This document shows, piece by piece, positions 16,732 through 27,473 of a stretch of DNA of 37,139 bases (the stretch's first letter is position 1; every line of letters begins with the position of its first letter). The notes beneath the pieces are model-generated. The model ran no database searches. It worked only from the letters and a program-made list of their open reading frames with translations, and had not been told where the DNA came from. The translations under genes and the position numbers were made by a program. Source of the DNA: Myxococcales bacterium (lineage in GTDB: Bacteria > Myxococcota_A > Polyangia > Haliangiales > Haliangiaceae); the NCBI GenBank assembly GCA_028287115.1, contig JAQBQF010000143.1:1-37139 (forward strand). The letters run 5' to 3'.

Positions 16732-19260
16732 ATGGACTCCTCGAACTTCTCGTTCGCAGGGCTTCCGCTGCTCGCGTGGATTCCGCTGCTGCCCCTGATC
16801 GGCGCGTTCCTGAACCTCACGTTCGGGCGCTGGCTGTCGTTCTCGCAGCGGACCTCGCACACGATCGCGATCGCCTCGGTTGTCGGCGCGTGCGGGCTCG
16901 CGTGCTGGCTCGTGTTCGGGCCGCTCGTCTTTCAGTTCAAGAATGGTGGCGACCCCGTGTTCGGGGTCAGCATCGAGCAGCAGGTCTACACCTGGATCGA
17001 AGTCGGCTCGTTCAAGACGCAGCTCGCGTTCCGGCTCGACACGCTGTCGGCCGTGATGATCCTGATCATCACGTTCGTCGGTAGCTGGATCCACATCTAC
17101 TCGATCGGCTACATGCACAAGGAGAGCGAGGTCAGCTACTCGCGCTACTTCGGCTACTTGAACTTGTTCATGGGCGCGATGCTGATCCTCGTGCTCGCCG
17201 CGAACCTGCCGGTGATGTTCATCGGCTGGGAAGGCGTCGGTCTGTGCTCGTTCCTGCTCATCGGCTTCTGGTTCGACAACGACAGTTACGCGACGGCCGG
17301 TCGCAAGGCGTTCGTCGTCAACCGGATCGGTGACTTCGCGTTCTTGCTCGGCATGTTCTTGCTCTACTGGGCGGTCAAGGGCGTCAGCCCCGAAGACATG
17401 GCGACGGCCGCGGCCGAGAAGCTGCGCTCCGGCGGCGCCGAGCAGATCGCACACGCGAAGCAGCAGCTCGTCGCCTACTTCGGCGCGGATCCGCAAGCCG
17501 ACATCACGCAGTTGCTCGCGCAACTGAAGACGCAAGTTGCCTCGGTCGCGCAGGCGCGCGGCAGCCTCGATTTCGCGAACCTCGCGAATCCGGCGATGGC
17601 GCCGGCGTACATGTCTCCGTTCTGGGGTACCGAGCGGCTCGCTGCCGCCGCCGGCATCCTGCTGTTCATCGGTGCGTGTGGAAAGTCGGCGCAGCTTCCG
17701 CTCTACGTGTGGCTGCCCGACGCGATGGCGGGTCCGACGCCGGTCTCCGCACTGATCCACGCCGCGACGATGGTGACCGCCGGCGTCTACATGGTCGTGC
17801 GGCTGTCGTTCATGTACTCGTGCTCGACGACCGCGCTCGCGGTGGTCGCGACGATCGGCCTGCTCACCGCGCTCGCCGCGGCGTTCATGGCGTTCGCGCA
17901 GACCGACCTCAAGAAGGTCCTCGCATATTCGACCGTCAGCCAGCTCGGCTTCATGTTCGTCGCGGTCGGCACCGGAAACTGGGTCGCCGCGATCTTCCAC
18001 CTCGGCACGCACGCCTTCTTCAAGGCCTGCTTGTTCCTCGGCGCGGGCTCGGTGATGCACGGGATGGAGCACGGCGGATCGCAGACGCCCGGCGACATCA
18101 CGACGATGGGCGGCTTGCGCAAGCACATGCCGATCACGCGGATCACGTTCGCGGTGTCATGCCTCGCGATTGCCGGCATCTTCCCGTTCTCGGGCTTCTG
18201 GTCCAAGGACGAGATCCTCGCCGGCGCGTGGTCGGTGCATCCACCCGGCTGGCCTGACTGGTACCCGAAGATCTTGTGGGGCGGCCTCGTGATCGCGGCG
18301 CTCGGCACCGCCTTCTACATGTGGCGACTGTACTTCTTGGTGTTCTCCGGTGACGAGCGGTCGGATGCCGCGAAGAAGGCGCACGAATCGCCGCGATCGA
18401 TGACGTCGGCGCTGGTCGTGCTCGCGTTCTTCGCGACCGTCGGCGGCCTGATCGGTCTGCCGCATCTTCACGGCGTTCATCTCCCGGGCTTCACGCACGC
18501 GCTCGCGGACTGGCTCGAACCTGTCACCTCGCAGAGCTGGCAGATGCCGAACGCGGCGGACATCCGAACGATCCACGGCGAGGCCGCGGATGCGACGACG
18601 CTCGTCCTGATGGGCATCGCGCTCTCGATCGGTGCGCTCGGGATCGGGCTCGCGTGGATGTTCTACGGCCGTGGGCCTTCGCCTTCGCTCGGCAGGCTCG
18701 TCGCGAACGGACCGCTCGAGCCTCTCTACGAAGCTTCTCGCAACAAGCTGTGGGTCGACGAGATCTACGACGCCGCGTTCGTGCGGCCGTTCCGTGCGGC
18801 TGCGCGCGGTCTCTACGAGATCGTCGATCGGTTCATCATCGATACCGTCGCCGTCAACGGCACCGCGTTCGTGATCGGGCTTTTCGGTCGCGTCTCGCGC
18901 TGGGTCCAGAACGGCCAGGTCCAGCGATACCTCGCGGGCCTCGTCATCGGCGCCGCCGCGATGTTCTTGATCTCTGATTGCCACCAGCATCCGACGTTCA
19001 GCTATGTGCTCGACGGCGATCAGCTCGAGCTCCACGGCGAGCCCGGTGCCGGTGTGATCGGCGCGACGTCCAAGATCCACTGGGATATCGATGGCGACGG
19101 CAAGCCCGATCGCGACGTCAACGGCAACTTGCTCGAAGGTCCCGATATCAAGACGCGCTGGGGTAACAACGAAGGTGGCGCCGTGACGATGTTTGTCGAC
19201 GACCCGATCAGCCAGCGAACCGAGAAGTACACGCAGGCGATCAAGGAGGAGTCGAAGTGA
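16732..19260 (+). CDS. nuoL: NADH-quinone oxidoreductase subunit L with PKD-like C-terminal extension
   Basis: NuoL is the distal antiporter-like proton-pumping subunit with the long lateral helix. Signature segments are 'GWEGVGLCSFLLIGFWFDN' (TM5 glutamate), 'CGKSAQLPLYVWLPDAMAGPTPVSALIHAATMVTAGVYM' and 'AYSTVSQLGFMF'. The protein is 842 residues against roughly 600-700 for most. Two additions explain this. Residues about 219-290 form a polar Ala/Gln-rich helical insertion. After the last membrane helix (YLAGLVIGAAAMFLIS) there is a soluble 94-residue tail (749-842) with WDIDGDGKPDRD, like a PKD/calcium-binding loop. Accepted NuoL topology puts this C-terminus on the periplasmic side, which suits a PKD fold. 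The stop overlaps the nuoM GTG start. Confidence 0.97.
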   Translation: MDSSNFSFAGLPLLAWIPLLPLIGAFLNLTFGRWLSFSQRTSHTIAIASVVGACGLACWLVFGPLVFQFKNGGDPVFGVSIEQQVYTWIEVGSFKTQLAFRLDTLSAVMILIITFVGSWIHIYSIGYMHKESEVSYSRYFGYLNLFMGAMLILVLAANLPVMFIGWEGVGLCSFLLIGFWFDNDSYATAGRKAFVVNRIGDFAFLLGMFLLYWAVKGVSPEDMATAAAEKLRSGGAEQIAHAKQQLVAYFGADPQADITQLLAQLKTQVASVAQARGSLDFANLANPAMAPAYMSPFWGTERLAAAAGILLFIGACGKSAQLPLYVWLPDAMAGPTPVSALIHAATMVTAGVYMVVRLSFMYSCSTTALAVVATIGLLTALAAAFMAFAQTDLKKVLAYSTVSQLGFMFVAVGTGNWVAAIFHLGTHAFFKACLFLGAGSVMHGMEHGGSQTPGDITTMGGLRKHMPITRITFAVSCLAIAGIFPFSGFWSKDEILAGAWSVHPPGWPDWYPKILWGGLVIAALGTAFYMWRLYFLVFSGDERSDAAKKAHESPRSMTSALVVLAFFATVGGLIGLPHLHGVHLPGFTHALADWLEPVTSQSWQMPNAADIRTIHGEAADATTLVLMGIALSIGALGIGLAWMFYGRGPSPSLGRLVANGPLEPLYEASRNKLWVDEIYDAAFVRPFRAAARGLYEIVDRFIIDTVAVNGTAFVIGLFGRVSRWVQNGQVQRYLAGLVIGAAAMFLISDCHQHPTFSYVLDGDQLELHGEPGAGVIGATSKIHWDIDGDGKPDRDVNGNLLEGPDIKTRWGNNEGGAVTMFVDDPISQRTEKYTQAIKEESK
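19243..19250 (+). promoter_or_regulatory. Ribosome-binding site for the nuoM GTG start
   Basis: AAGGAGGA lies inside the last codons of nuoL, 6 nt before GTG 19257, which itself overlaps the nuoL stop (GTGA). This strong site confirms the GTG start. Confidence 0.7.
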
Positions 19261-20984
19261 ACCCCCAAGGCTCGTTCCTGCTGCCGCTCTTGATCGCGCT
19301 ACCGCTGCTCGGCGCGATCTTCGTGATGTGCACGCCGAAGTCAGAGTCGTCGCTGCACCGCGGCCTCGGCATCGCGATCACGACGATCACGTTCTTCGTA
19401 TCGCTCGGCATCTTCAAGTTCTTCAACCCGGCCGGCGACGGCTTCCAGCTCGTGTTCGATGTCGAGTGGATTCCGGGGCTCGGCGCGCACTTCAAGACCG
19501 GCGTCGACGGCATCTCGCTGTTCCTCGTGATCCTGACGACGTTCCTCATGCCGATCACGCTGATCGGTACGAAGTCATCGGTCGAGAAGCACGCACGCGA
19601 GTTCATCGCGGCGATGCTCGTGCTCGAAGCGGGCATGCTCGGCGCGTTCGTCTCGCTCGATATCTTCCTGTTCTACATGTTCTGGGAAGTGATGCTGATC
19701 CCGATGTACCTGCTGATCGGGATCTGGGGCGGTCAGCGCCGGCTCTACGCTTCGATCAAGTTCGTGATCTACACGATGCTCGGCTCGCTGCTGATGCTCG
19801 TCGCGATCTTCTACGTCTACGTCAAGGCGGGCGCCGTCCTCGGCACGTACACGACCGACCTCGAGAAGCTGTTGACCGTCGCGCTGCCGTACAACGCGCA
19901 GGTCTGGTGCTTCGGGGCGTTCGCCCTCGCGTTCGCGATCAAAGTGCCGCTGTTCCCGCTCCACACGTGGTTGCCGGATGCACACGTCGAAGCGCCGACC
20001 GCGGGCTCGGTGATCCTCGCCGGCGTGATGCTGAAGTTCGGGATCTACGGCTTCCTGCGTTACGCGATGCCGCTGTTCCCGCACGGTGCGGCGGTCTGGG
20101 CGCCGGCGCTCTCGGTGCTCGCGGTGATCGGTATCATCTATGGTGCGTTCGTCGCGTTCGCGCAGGACGACGTCAAGAAGCTGATCGCGTACTCGTCGGT
20201 GAGCCACCTCGGCTTCTGCATGCTCGGGATCCTGACGCTGACGACGATGGGGATCTCCGGCTCGATCTACGCGATGCTGTCGCACGGCCTCACCACGGGC
20301 GGTCTGTTCCTCGGGATCGGCGTGCTCTACGAACGCCGTCACACACGGCGGCTCGCCGAGTACGGCGGGATCTGGAAGCAGATGCCGGTGTTCGCCGGCA
20401 TGTTCCTGATCATCACGATGGGCTCGGCCGGACTACCCGCGCTGTCGGGCTTCATCGGCGAGTTCCTGACGATCTTTGGAACGTTCAACGCCGGATGCGA
20501 TCCGGGCAATGGCATCCCGTGTGTCGTCGGGCAGACGGAGCCGGTGCACCACTTCATTCCGGCGCCGCACTGGCTCGGCGCGCTCGCCGCGACCGGTGTG
20601 ATCTTCGGCGCGATCTATCTGCTGTTCATGTTCCACAAGGTGTTCTTCGGCAAGCTCGACAAGACGCGCAACGGCAACCTTCCGGATCTCAAGCGTCACG
20701 AGCTCGTCGCGTTCATCCCGATCGTGATCGGCATCTTCCTCGGCGGCATGTTCCCGCGGCCGCTGCTCAAGATCATGGAGCCGTCCGTGCAGAAGTTCAT
20801 CAAGGACTTCGATCATCGGCTCAACGAGCCCGAGTGGTCGGATCACGCCCCACACCTCTACGGTCAGACGCCGCCTCCGGGCGTCACCGCCTTGGGAGCG
20901 GTCGCGGACATCCAGCGCAACCTCGATAACGTGGCCAAGGGTGCCGAGAATGCCGCGGCCGAGATGAAGCGAGGCACGCCATGA
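19257..20984 (+). CDS. nuoM: NADH-quinone oxidoreductase subunit M
   Basis: This 575-residue antiporter-like membrane subunit of complex I has the TM5 glutamate in 'FYMFWEVMLIPMYLLIGIWG' and the TM7 lysine in 'FAIKVPLFPLHTWLPDAH'. It also has 'EAPTAGSVILAGVMLKFGIYG' and the broken-helix region 'KKLIAYSSVSHLGFCMLG'. It is about 60 residues longer than the usual length. The surplus is a hydrophilic C-terminal tail (EWSDHAPHLYG...GAENAAAEMKRGTP) and a loop near 'FNAGCDPGNGIPCVVGQTEP' with two Cys that could form a disulphide on the outer face. It starts with GTG after a strong ribosome-binding site and its stop overlaps nuoN (ATGA). Confidence 0.97.
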   Translation: MNPQGSFLLPLLIALPLLGAIFVMCTPKSESSLHRGLGIAITTITFFVSLGIFKFFNPAGDGFQLVFDVEWIPGLGAHFKTGVDGISLFLVILTTFLMPITLIGTKSSVEKHAREFIAAMLVLEAGMLGAFVSLDIFLFYMFWEVMLIPMYLLIGIWGGQRRLYASIKFVIYTMLGSLLMLVAIFYVYVKAGAVLGTYTTDLEKLLTVALPYNAQVWCFGAFALAFAIKVPLFPLHTWLPDAHVEAPTAGSVILAGVMLKFGIYGFLRYAMPLFPHGAAVWAPALSVLAVIGIIYGAFVAFAQDDVKKLIAYSSVSHLGFCMLGILTLTTMGISGSIYAMLSHGLTTGGLFLGIGVLYERRHTRRLAEYGGIWKQMPVFAGMFLIITMGSAGLPALSGFIGEFLTIFGTFNAGCDPGNGIPCVVGQTEPVHHFIPAPHWLGALAATGVIFGAIYLLFMFHKVFFGKLDKTRNGNLPDLKRHELVAFIPIVIGIFLGGMFPRPLLKIMEPSVQKFIKDFDHRLNEPEWSDHAPHLYGQTPPPGVTALGAVADIQRNLDNVAKGAENAAAEMKRGTP

Positions 20985-22447
20985 CGTTCAATCCCGCGGA
21001 CCTCGGCTGGTTGGTTCCTTATCTGATCCTCGCGATCACCGGCATGCTGCTCGTGCTCGCCGATGCGTTCTATCGCGGCCGCGATCGCACGCTGCTCGCC
21101 GGCCTCGCACTCGCCGGCTCGGTCGGATCTGCGATCGCGTCGATCGTGCTCTACCGCCAGCTCGCGCCCGGTGAGACCCACGGCCTGTTCAGCGACATGC
21201 TCGTCGCAGACCGCACGTCGTACGTGCTGTCGGCGGTGTTCGCGCTGACGACCGCGGCGACCGTGCTGATCTCGCCCGCGCATCAACGCGAGCACGACTG
21301 GCAGATGGGCGAGTTCTACGGCGTGCTGCTGCTCGCGAGCTCCGGCACGGTGATGCTCGCGCAGGCCTCGAATCTGATCACGGTGTTCCTCGGCATCGAG
21401 ACGATGTCGATCGGCGTCTACGTGATGACCGCGATGCGCCGCAAGTCGCGCCGGTCGAACGAGGCGGCGATGAAGTACTTCCTGATCGGCGCGTTCGCGA
21501 CCGGCTTCCTCGTCTACGGCATGGCGCTGCTCTACGGCGCGGCGGGCACGATGAATCTGTTGCGGATGCAGTCGGCGCTGTCGTCGACGCAGAACCCGGG
21601 CCTCGTGATCGCGGGTGGGTTCCTGCTGGTCGTCGCGTTCGGCTTCAAGGTCGCCGCGGTGCCGTTCCACATGTGGGCGCCCGATGCGTACGAAGGTGCG
21701 CCGACGCCGGTGACCGCGTTCATGGCAGCGGCCGTGAAGTCGGCGGCGGTCGCCGCGATGATCCGCGTGTTCGGCACCGCACTCGGCGGCGACATCCTGC
21801 CGTTCGGCACGCTCGGTTGGGCGAGCCCGATGGTGGTGATCGCGGCGATCACGATCACGATCGGAAATGTCACGGCGGTTCGCCAGGACAACATCAAGCG
21901 GATGCTCGCGTACTCGTCGATCTCGCACGCCGGCGTCCTGCTCGTCGGGATCTGCGCGCTCGGCCTCGGTTCGCCTTCCGCGCAGAGCGCGCTGATCTAC
22001 TACCTGATCGCGTACAGCGTGACGACGCTCGGCGCCTTCGCGGTCGTCGCGTACGTCGGCTCGAAAGGCCGCGAGCGCTTGCTCGTCGACGATTGGGCGG
22101 GCCTTGCCAGCCAACATCCCGGTGCGGCGCTCGCGATGACGATCTGCCTGTTGTCGTTCGGCGGGATCCCGCCGACCGGCGGCTTCTTCGGCAAGTTCTA
22201 CGTCTTCAAGTCGGCGATGGACGCGTACAACGGGCAGCTGCTGTGGCTCGTCGTGATCGGCGTCGTCAACTCGGCGATCAGCATCTACTACTACCTGCGG
22301 ATCGTCACGGCGATGTACTTCCGCGAGTCGAGCTCGCCGATCGCAACGACGCGCTCTGCGGGCATCGTGTTCGTCATCGCGATGGCTCCGCTGTTGATCC
22401 TCGAGCTCGGCATCATGCCGGGCTGGTGGCTCAAGCTCGTCGGGTAA
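20981..22447 (+). CDS. nuoN: NADH-quinone oxidoreductase subunit N
   Basis: This 488-residue third antiporter-like subunit has normal length. Marks include 'VFLGIETMSIGVYVMTAM' (TM5 Glu), 'GFKVAAVPFHMWAPDAYEGAPTPVTAFMA' (TM7 Lys), 'RMLAYSSISHAG' and 'LLSFGGIPPTGGFFGKFYVF'. All are canonical for NuoN. It is the last complex I gene here; malQ follows 6 nt after the stop on the same strand. Confidence 0.98.
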   Translation: MTFNPADLGWLVPYLILAITGMLLVLADAFYRGRDRTLLAGLALAGSVGSAIASIVLYRQLAPGETHGLFSDMLVADRTSYVLSAVFALTTAATVLISPAHQREHDWQMGEFYGVLLLASSGTVMLAQASNLITVFLGIETMSIGVYVMTAMRRKSRRSNEAAMKYFLIGAFATGFLVYGMALLYGAAGTMNLLRMQSALSSTQNPGLVIAGGFLLVVAFGFKVAAVPFHMWAPDAYEGAPTPVTAFMAAAVKSAAVAAMIRVFGTALGGDILPFGTLGWASPMVVIAAITITIGNVTAVRQDNIKRMLAYSSISHAGVLLVGICALGLGSPSAQSALIYYLIAYSVTTLGAFAVVAYVGSKGRERLLVDDWAGLASQHPGAALAMTICLLSFGGIPPTGGFFGKFYVFKSAMDAYNGQLLWLVVIGVVNSAISIYYYLRIVTAMYFRESSSPIATTRSAGIVFVIAMAPLLILELGIMPGWWLKLVG

Positions 22448-22453
22448 GCCGTC

Positions 22454-24529
22454 ATGTCGCTCCGCGACCTCGCGCGCGCCGCGGGTATCGATCCCGACTA
22501 CACGAGCTGGCAGGGCAAGCGAACGTCGTGCAGCGACGAGGCCGTGCTCCGCGCGCTGCGCGCTCTCGGTCCGGATCTCGGGATCGCGATCGAACGTCCC
22601 GAGGACGCCCGGGCGGCCCTCGCGACGCTCGAGCGTCACAAGTGGCTCCAGATCGTGCCGCCGGTGGTGCTCGCGTGGGACGGCGCGCTCGTCGTGCCGT
22701 TCTCGGTGCCCGCGGAATTCGACGACGATTACGAGATCGAGGTCACGACCGAAGGCGGCGGGCTCGTTCGCGCACGCGGCCGGCTGTTCGATCTGCCCGG
22801 TGACTCGCACGCGTGGCCCGGCGGCGTCGTGCACTGCGTTCGCCGTGCGCGCGTGTGGCTGGAGGGCGAGCTCGGCTATCACACGGTCAAGTGGCGCACG
22901 GCAGGAGGCGAGGGCGAAGCGCTCGCGGTCGCCGCACCCGCGAAGGCGTTCGATCCGCCGGGCACCGGGCGCAAGCGGTGGGGGGTGTTCGCACCGGTGT
23001 ACGGTCTGGCGTCGGCGGCGAGCGGGTCCAGCGGTGATCTCGGCACGCTGCGCAGCCTGTTCGAGGCGGTCGAACGGCGAGGTGGCCGGTATGTCGCGAC
23101 GCTGCCGATCCTCGCGGCGTTTCTCGGCGAGCCCTACGCGTACAGCCCATACTCGCCGGCGAGCCGGCTGTACTGGAACGAGCTCTATCTCGATCTCGGC
23201 GCACTCGCCGCGGAGCTCGGCGTGCCCGCGCCCGCGGCGCCGCCGATCACACCGGGTCTGATCGACTATCGCGAGCAGTACAAGTGGCGTCGCGCCGCGA
23301 TCGATACGTTCGCCGACATCGCGCTCGCGAATCCGACGCGCGCGGCCGCGATCGCGGACTGGGCGACACAGCACGACGCGTACGACTACGCCGCGTTTCG
23401 CGCGATCGGCGAAGTCCAGCGCACCGGCTGGCGCTCGTGGCCGCAACCGTTTCGAGATGACGTGCCGATGCTCCACACGCGCGCGCAGGCGATCGCGTTC
23501 GGTGCCGAAGGCGCGCGGATCGACAGCCACGTCGTCGCGCAGTGGGCGATGCAGCGCCAGCTCGAGGCGCTGCGCGGCGGCAAGGTCGGGCTCTACCTCG
23601 ATCTTCCCGTCGGCGTGAACTGCGATGCGTACGAGGTCTGGCGCTCGCGCAAGCTGTTCCTCCTCGATCTCGCCGCCGGCGCGCCGCCCGATGCGCTGTT
23701 CCTCGGCGGTCAAGACTGGGGGCTGCCGCCGCTGTCGCCGATCGCGCTCCGCCGCGACCGCTATCGCTACTTCATCGCGTGCGTCCGCCATCACCTGCGG
23801 GTCGCCGGCATGCTGCGGATCGATCACGTGATGGGCCTGTTCCGGCTGTACTGCGTGCCGAATGGCCATCCGGCCACCGACGGCGTCTACATTCGCTACG
23901 AGCCCCAAGAGCTGCTCGCGATCCTGACGCTCGAGTCCAGTCGCGCGAAGTGCTCGCTCGCCGGCGAAGATCTCGGCACCGTGCCCGAAGGCGTGCGGCC
24001 CGCGATGGCGGCACATGGCCTGTATCGGCTGCACGTCGGGCAGTGGGGCTTTCCCGATCGCGCCGGCGATTCGCCCAAGCCCGCGGCGCCGGAATCTGTC
24101 GCGAGCCTCAACACGCACGACACACCGACGTTCGCGGGCTGGTGGCGAGGTGCGGACATCGAAGACAAGCGCGATCTAGGCCTGATCAATGCCGAACAAG
24201 AGCTCGCCGATCGCGTCGAGCGTGATCGTCAAAAAGCCGCGCTCTTGACCTTCGCTCGCGCCGATCTTGCCGGCGAGGTGCTCACGAACGTCGAGCTCGC
24301 GATGGTGACCGCGACGGCCGATCTCGCGATTGGCCCCGCCGAAATCGCGCTCGTCGCACTCGATGATCTCGCGCTCGATCCGGTCCCCCACAACGTACCC
24401 GGCACGGTCGACCAGCGTCCGAACTGGCGCCGTCGGGTCGAGGGCTGGGCGGATGCGCTCGACCCGGAACGCGCGTCGCCCGCCGCGAATGCCGCGATCG
24501 CCGCCGTCGTCGCCGGCCGCAAATCGTGA
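22454..24529 (+). CDS. malQ: 4-alpha-glucanotransferase (amylomaltase, GH77)
   Basis: The enzyme moves alpha-1,4-glucan segments between malto-oligosaccharides, in maltose or glycogen metabolism in the cytoplasm. The 691-residue form has the N-terminal extra domain seen in enterobacterial MalQ. The GH77 catalytic core begins around 'GVFAPVYGLAS', and the active-site residues are in place. These are nucleophile Asp457 (LRIDHVMG), acid/base Glu505 (AGEDLGTVP) and Asp556 (LNTHDTPTFAGWW). The conserved GAPPDALFLGGQDWGLPP loop is also there. The usual 'DLPIYV' strand reads 'DLPVGV', a mild variant. It follows nuoN by 6 nt and so is probably read from the nuo transcript, an odd metabolic pairing. 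No other glycogen genes are in the window. Confidence 0.95.
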   Translation: MSLRDLARAAGIDPDYTSWQGKRTSCSDEAVLRALRALGPDLGIAIERPEDARAALATLERHKWLQIVPPVVLAWDGALVVPFSVPAEFDDDYEIEVTTEGGGLVRARGRLFDLPGDSHAWPGGVVHCVRRARVWLEGELGYHTVKWRTAGGEGEALAVAAPAKAFDPPGTGRKRWGVFAPVYGLASAASGSSGDLGTLRSLFEAVERRGGRYVATLPILAAFLGEPYAYSPYSPASRLYWNELYLDLGALAAELGVPAPAAPPITPGLIDYREQYKWRRAAIDTFADIALANPTRAAAIADWATQHDAYDYAAFRAIGEVQRTGWRSWPQPFRDDVPMLHTRAQAIAFGAEGARIDSHVVAQWAMQRQLEALRGGKVGLYLDLPVGVNCDAYEVWRSRKLFLLDLAAGAPPDALFLGGQDWGLPPLSPIALRRDRYRYFIACVRHHLRVAGMLRIDHVMGLFRLYCVPNGHPATDGVYIRYEPQELLAILTLESSRAKCSLAGEDLGTVPEGVRPAMAAHGLYRLHVGQWGFPDRAGDSPKPAAPESVASLNTHDTPTFAGWWRGADIEDKRDLGLINAEQELADRVERDRQKAALLTFARADLAGEVLTNVELAMVTATADLAIGPAEIALVALDDLALDPVPHNVPGTVDQRPNWRRRVEGWADALDPERASPAANAAIAAVVAGRKS

Positions 24530-24555
24530 ATTCTGGCGGGAGCGCTGCTCCGTAG

Positions 24556-24561
24556 TACGAT
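24556..24561 (+). promoter_or_regulatory. Possible -10 element before the small exported-protein gene
   Basis: TACGAT ends 6 nt before the ATG at 24568. There is no ribosome-binding site in the interval, so the arrangement suits a leaderless mRNA. No good -35 is visible, so this stays tentative. Confidence 0.3.
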
Positions 24562-24567
24562 CGTGGC

Positions 24568-24885
24568 ATGTCCCGCGTCGCACTTGTGATCTGCTTGCTA
24601 GTCACCGGCCTCGCCCGCGCGGACGGCACGCGTCTCGAGGTCGAGCTGGGAAAGACCGTCGAGCGCGACGTCGGGATCGCGACCGGCTCGTTCTGCGATG
24701 ACCCATCGCTCGTCACGACGGATCTCGTGACCCGCAACGATCGGAACGTCTGGATCGTACGCGGTGCGAAGCTCGGCACGACGCTGTGTCGCGTCGGCAC
24801 AGACCCGACGCGCCCGCACTTCGTGTTCGAGGTCCACGTCACACGGCCTCGACGAAGCAACGACCGACGCGAGATCGGCTCGTAG
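24568..24885 (+). CDS. Small exported protein resembling the pilus-secretin N-terminal domain
   Basis: This 105-residue protein has a Sec signal peptide (MSRVALVICLLVTGLARADG, cleavage after ARA). The mature part 'RLEVELGKTVERDVGIATGSFCDDPSLVTTDLVTRNDRNVWIVRGAKLGTTLC' has the strand order of the 'T2SS-T3SS pilus N' beta domain found ahead of CpaC/RcpA secretins. Matching marks are G-K-x-V-E-R-D, a central D-P-S-L and 'WIVRGAKLGTTLCRV'. Two Cys could form a disulphide. No secretin or pilus genes adjoin it, so the likeness is structural inference only. It converges tail-to-tail with typA with 1 nt between stop codons and no terminator. Confidence 0.7.
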   Translation: MSRVALVICLLVTGLARADGTRLEVELGKTVERDVGIATGSFCDDPSLVTTDLVTRNDRNVWIVRGAKLGTTLCRVGTDPTRPHFVFEVHVTRPRRSNDRREIGS

Positions 24886-24886
24886 G

Positions 24887-26722
<1,836 letters not shown>

Positions 26723-27316
26723 CTACGTACTTCCTTTACTTTCGCTCGCTGGAACGGGGGGGACCGGAACGATCGACCGCTCGCATGCAACCAAGCCACG
26801 TACTTCAGGCACGAGCTCGGGTGCAGACAACACAGCGGCGAGAATGAGATCGGTCGTGCCGCTAATCGTGAACTCTGGAGGGTCGACCGAAATCGCATCG
26901 CCCTTGCGCGCCAGCTGACGGATCAGATGACCGCCTGAGCTCACGCTCGCCGCGTCTTTCGTCGCGACCACGCTCACGAGCGCGACCCCGGACTTGTCGA
27001 ACACCGCGAGCTCGCCCGGCTGATCCGTAGGGAACACGCGCGCGACCGTGGTGCCGTCACGCAGCAGCAACGTGCCATCGGGCCCGTGGTTGCCGGTCCA
27101 TCGCTCGTCGCCGTGCTGAGACACGAGCGGAGGTCCGCCGACGAACAGCTCCACGCGGTCGACCGTTGCTCGGCACGGATGCCCCACGCGCAGCGATGCA
27201 AGCACTCTTCCGGCGCCATCGCGAACCTCGATCGTGGTGACGCTGGGCGCAGGGAGGGCCTTGGGCTTTTCCTGACACCCAACGAGGGCCAGCACATAGA
27301 GACACCGATACGGCAC
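26723..27316 (-). CDS. Lipoprotein of unknown function in operon with typA
   Basis: The frame is open to 27391. The likeliest start is GTG 27316, giving VPYRCLYVLALVGC, a lipoprotein signal with lipobox LVGC; the product is then 197 residues. The mature part is strand-rich: 'TTIEVRDGAGRVLASLRVGHPCRATVDRVELFVGG', 'DGTLLLRDGTTVARVFP', 'ELAVFDKSGVALVSV', 'DPPEFTISGTTDLILAAVL'. It looks like one small beta-sandwich or beta-barrel domain. No family is recognised. It ends exactly where typA begins. The gene is divergent from the propeller lipoprotein at 27474, sharing a spacer of about 157 nt. Confidence 0.7.
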   Translation of the reverse strand: MPYRCLYVLALVGCQEKPKALPAPSVTTIEVRDGAGRVLASLRVGHPCRATVDRVELFVGGPPLVSQHGDERWTGNHGPDGTLLLRDGTTVARVFPTDQPGELAVFDKSGVALVSVVATKDAASVSSGGHLIRQLARKGDAISVDPPEFTISGTTDLILAAVLSAPELVPEVRGLVACERSIVPVPPVPASESKGST

Positions 27317-27473
27317 AGACGGGGGCGGTTCATAACCCGCTTCGCCGACGACGGCAACGGCAGACGCTTTCCACCGACCGAGGCGAAACACTTAGTTGTG
27401 CACGGGATCCGCGATTCCGCGTCATGTGGAGCCGATTCGCGATCGGAAGCCGGTTCGTGTTACCTCCAGAGAG

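Noticed and set aside
16003..18126. 707-codon minus-strand frame antisense to nuoJ-L
   Set aside because: Low-complexity Arg/Glu/His composition; shadow of the conserved nuo genes.
20864..24118. 1084-codon minus-strand open frame antisense to nuoN and malQ
   Set aside because: Translation is Arg/Asp/His-rich with no domain; it mirrors the GC-rich third positions of nuoN/malQ, which are clearly real.
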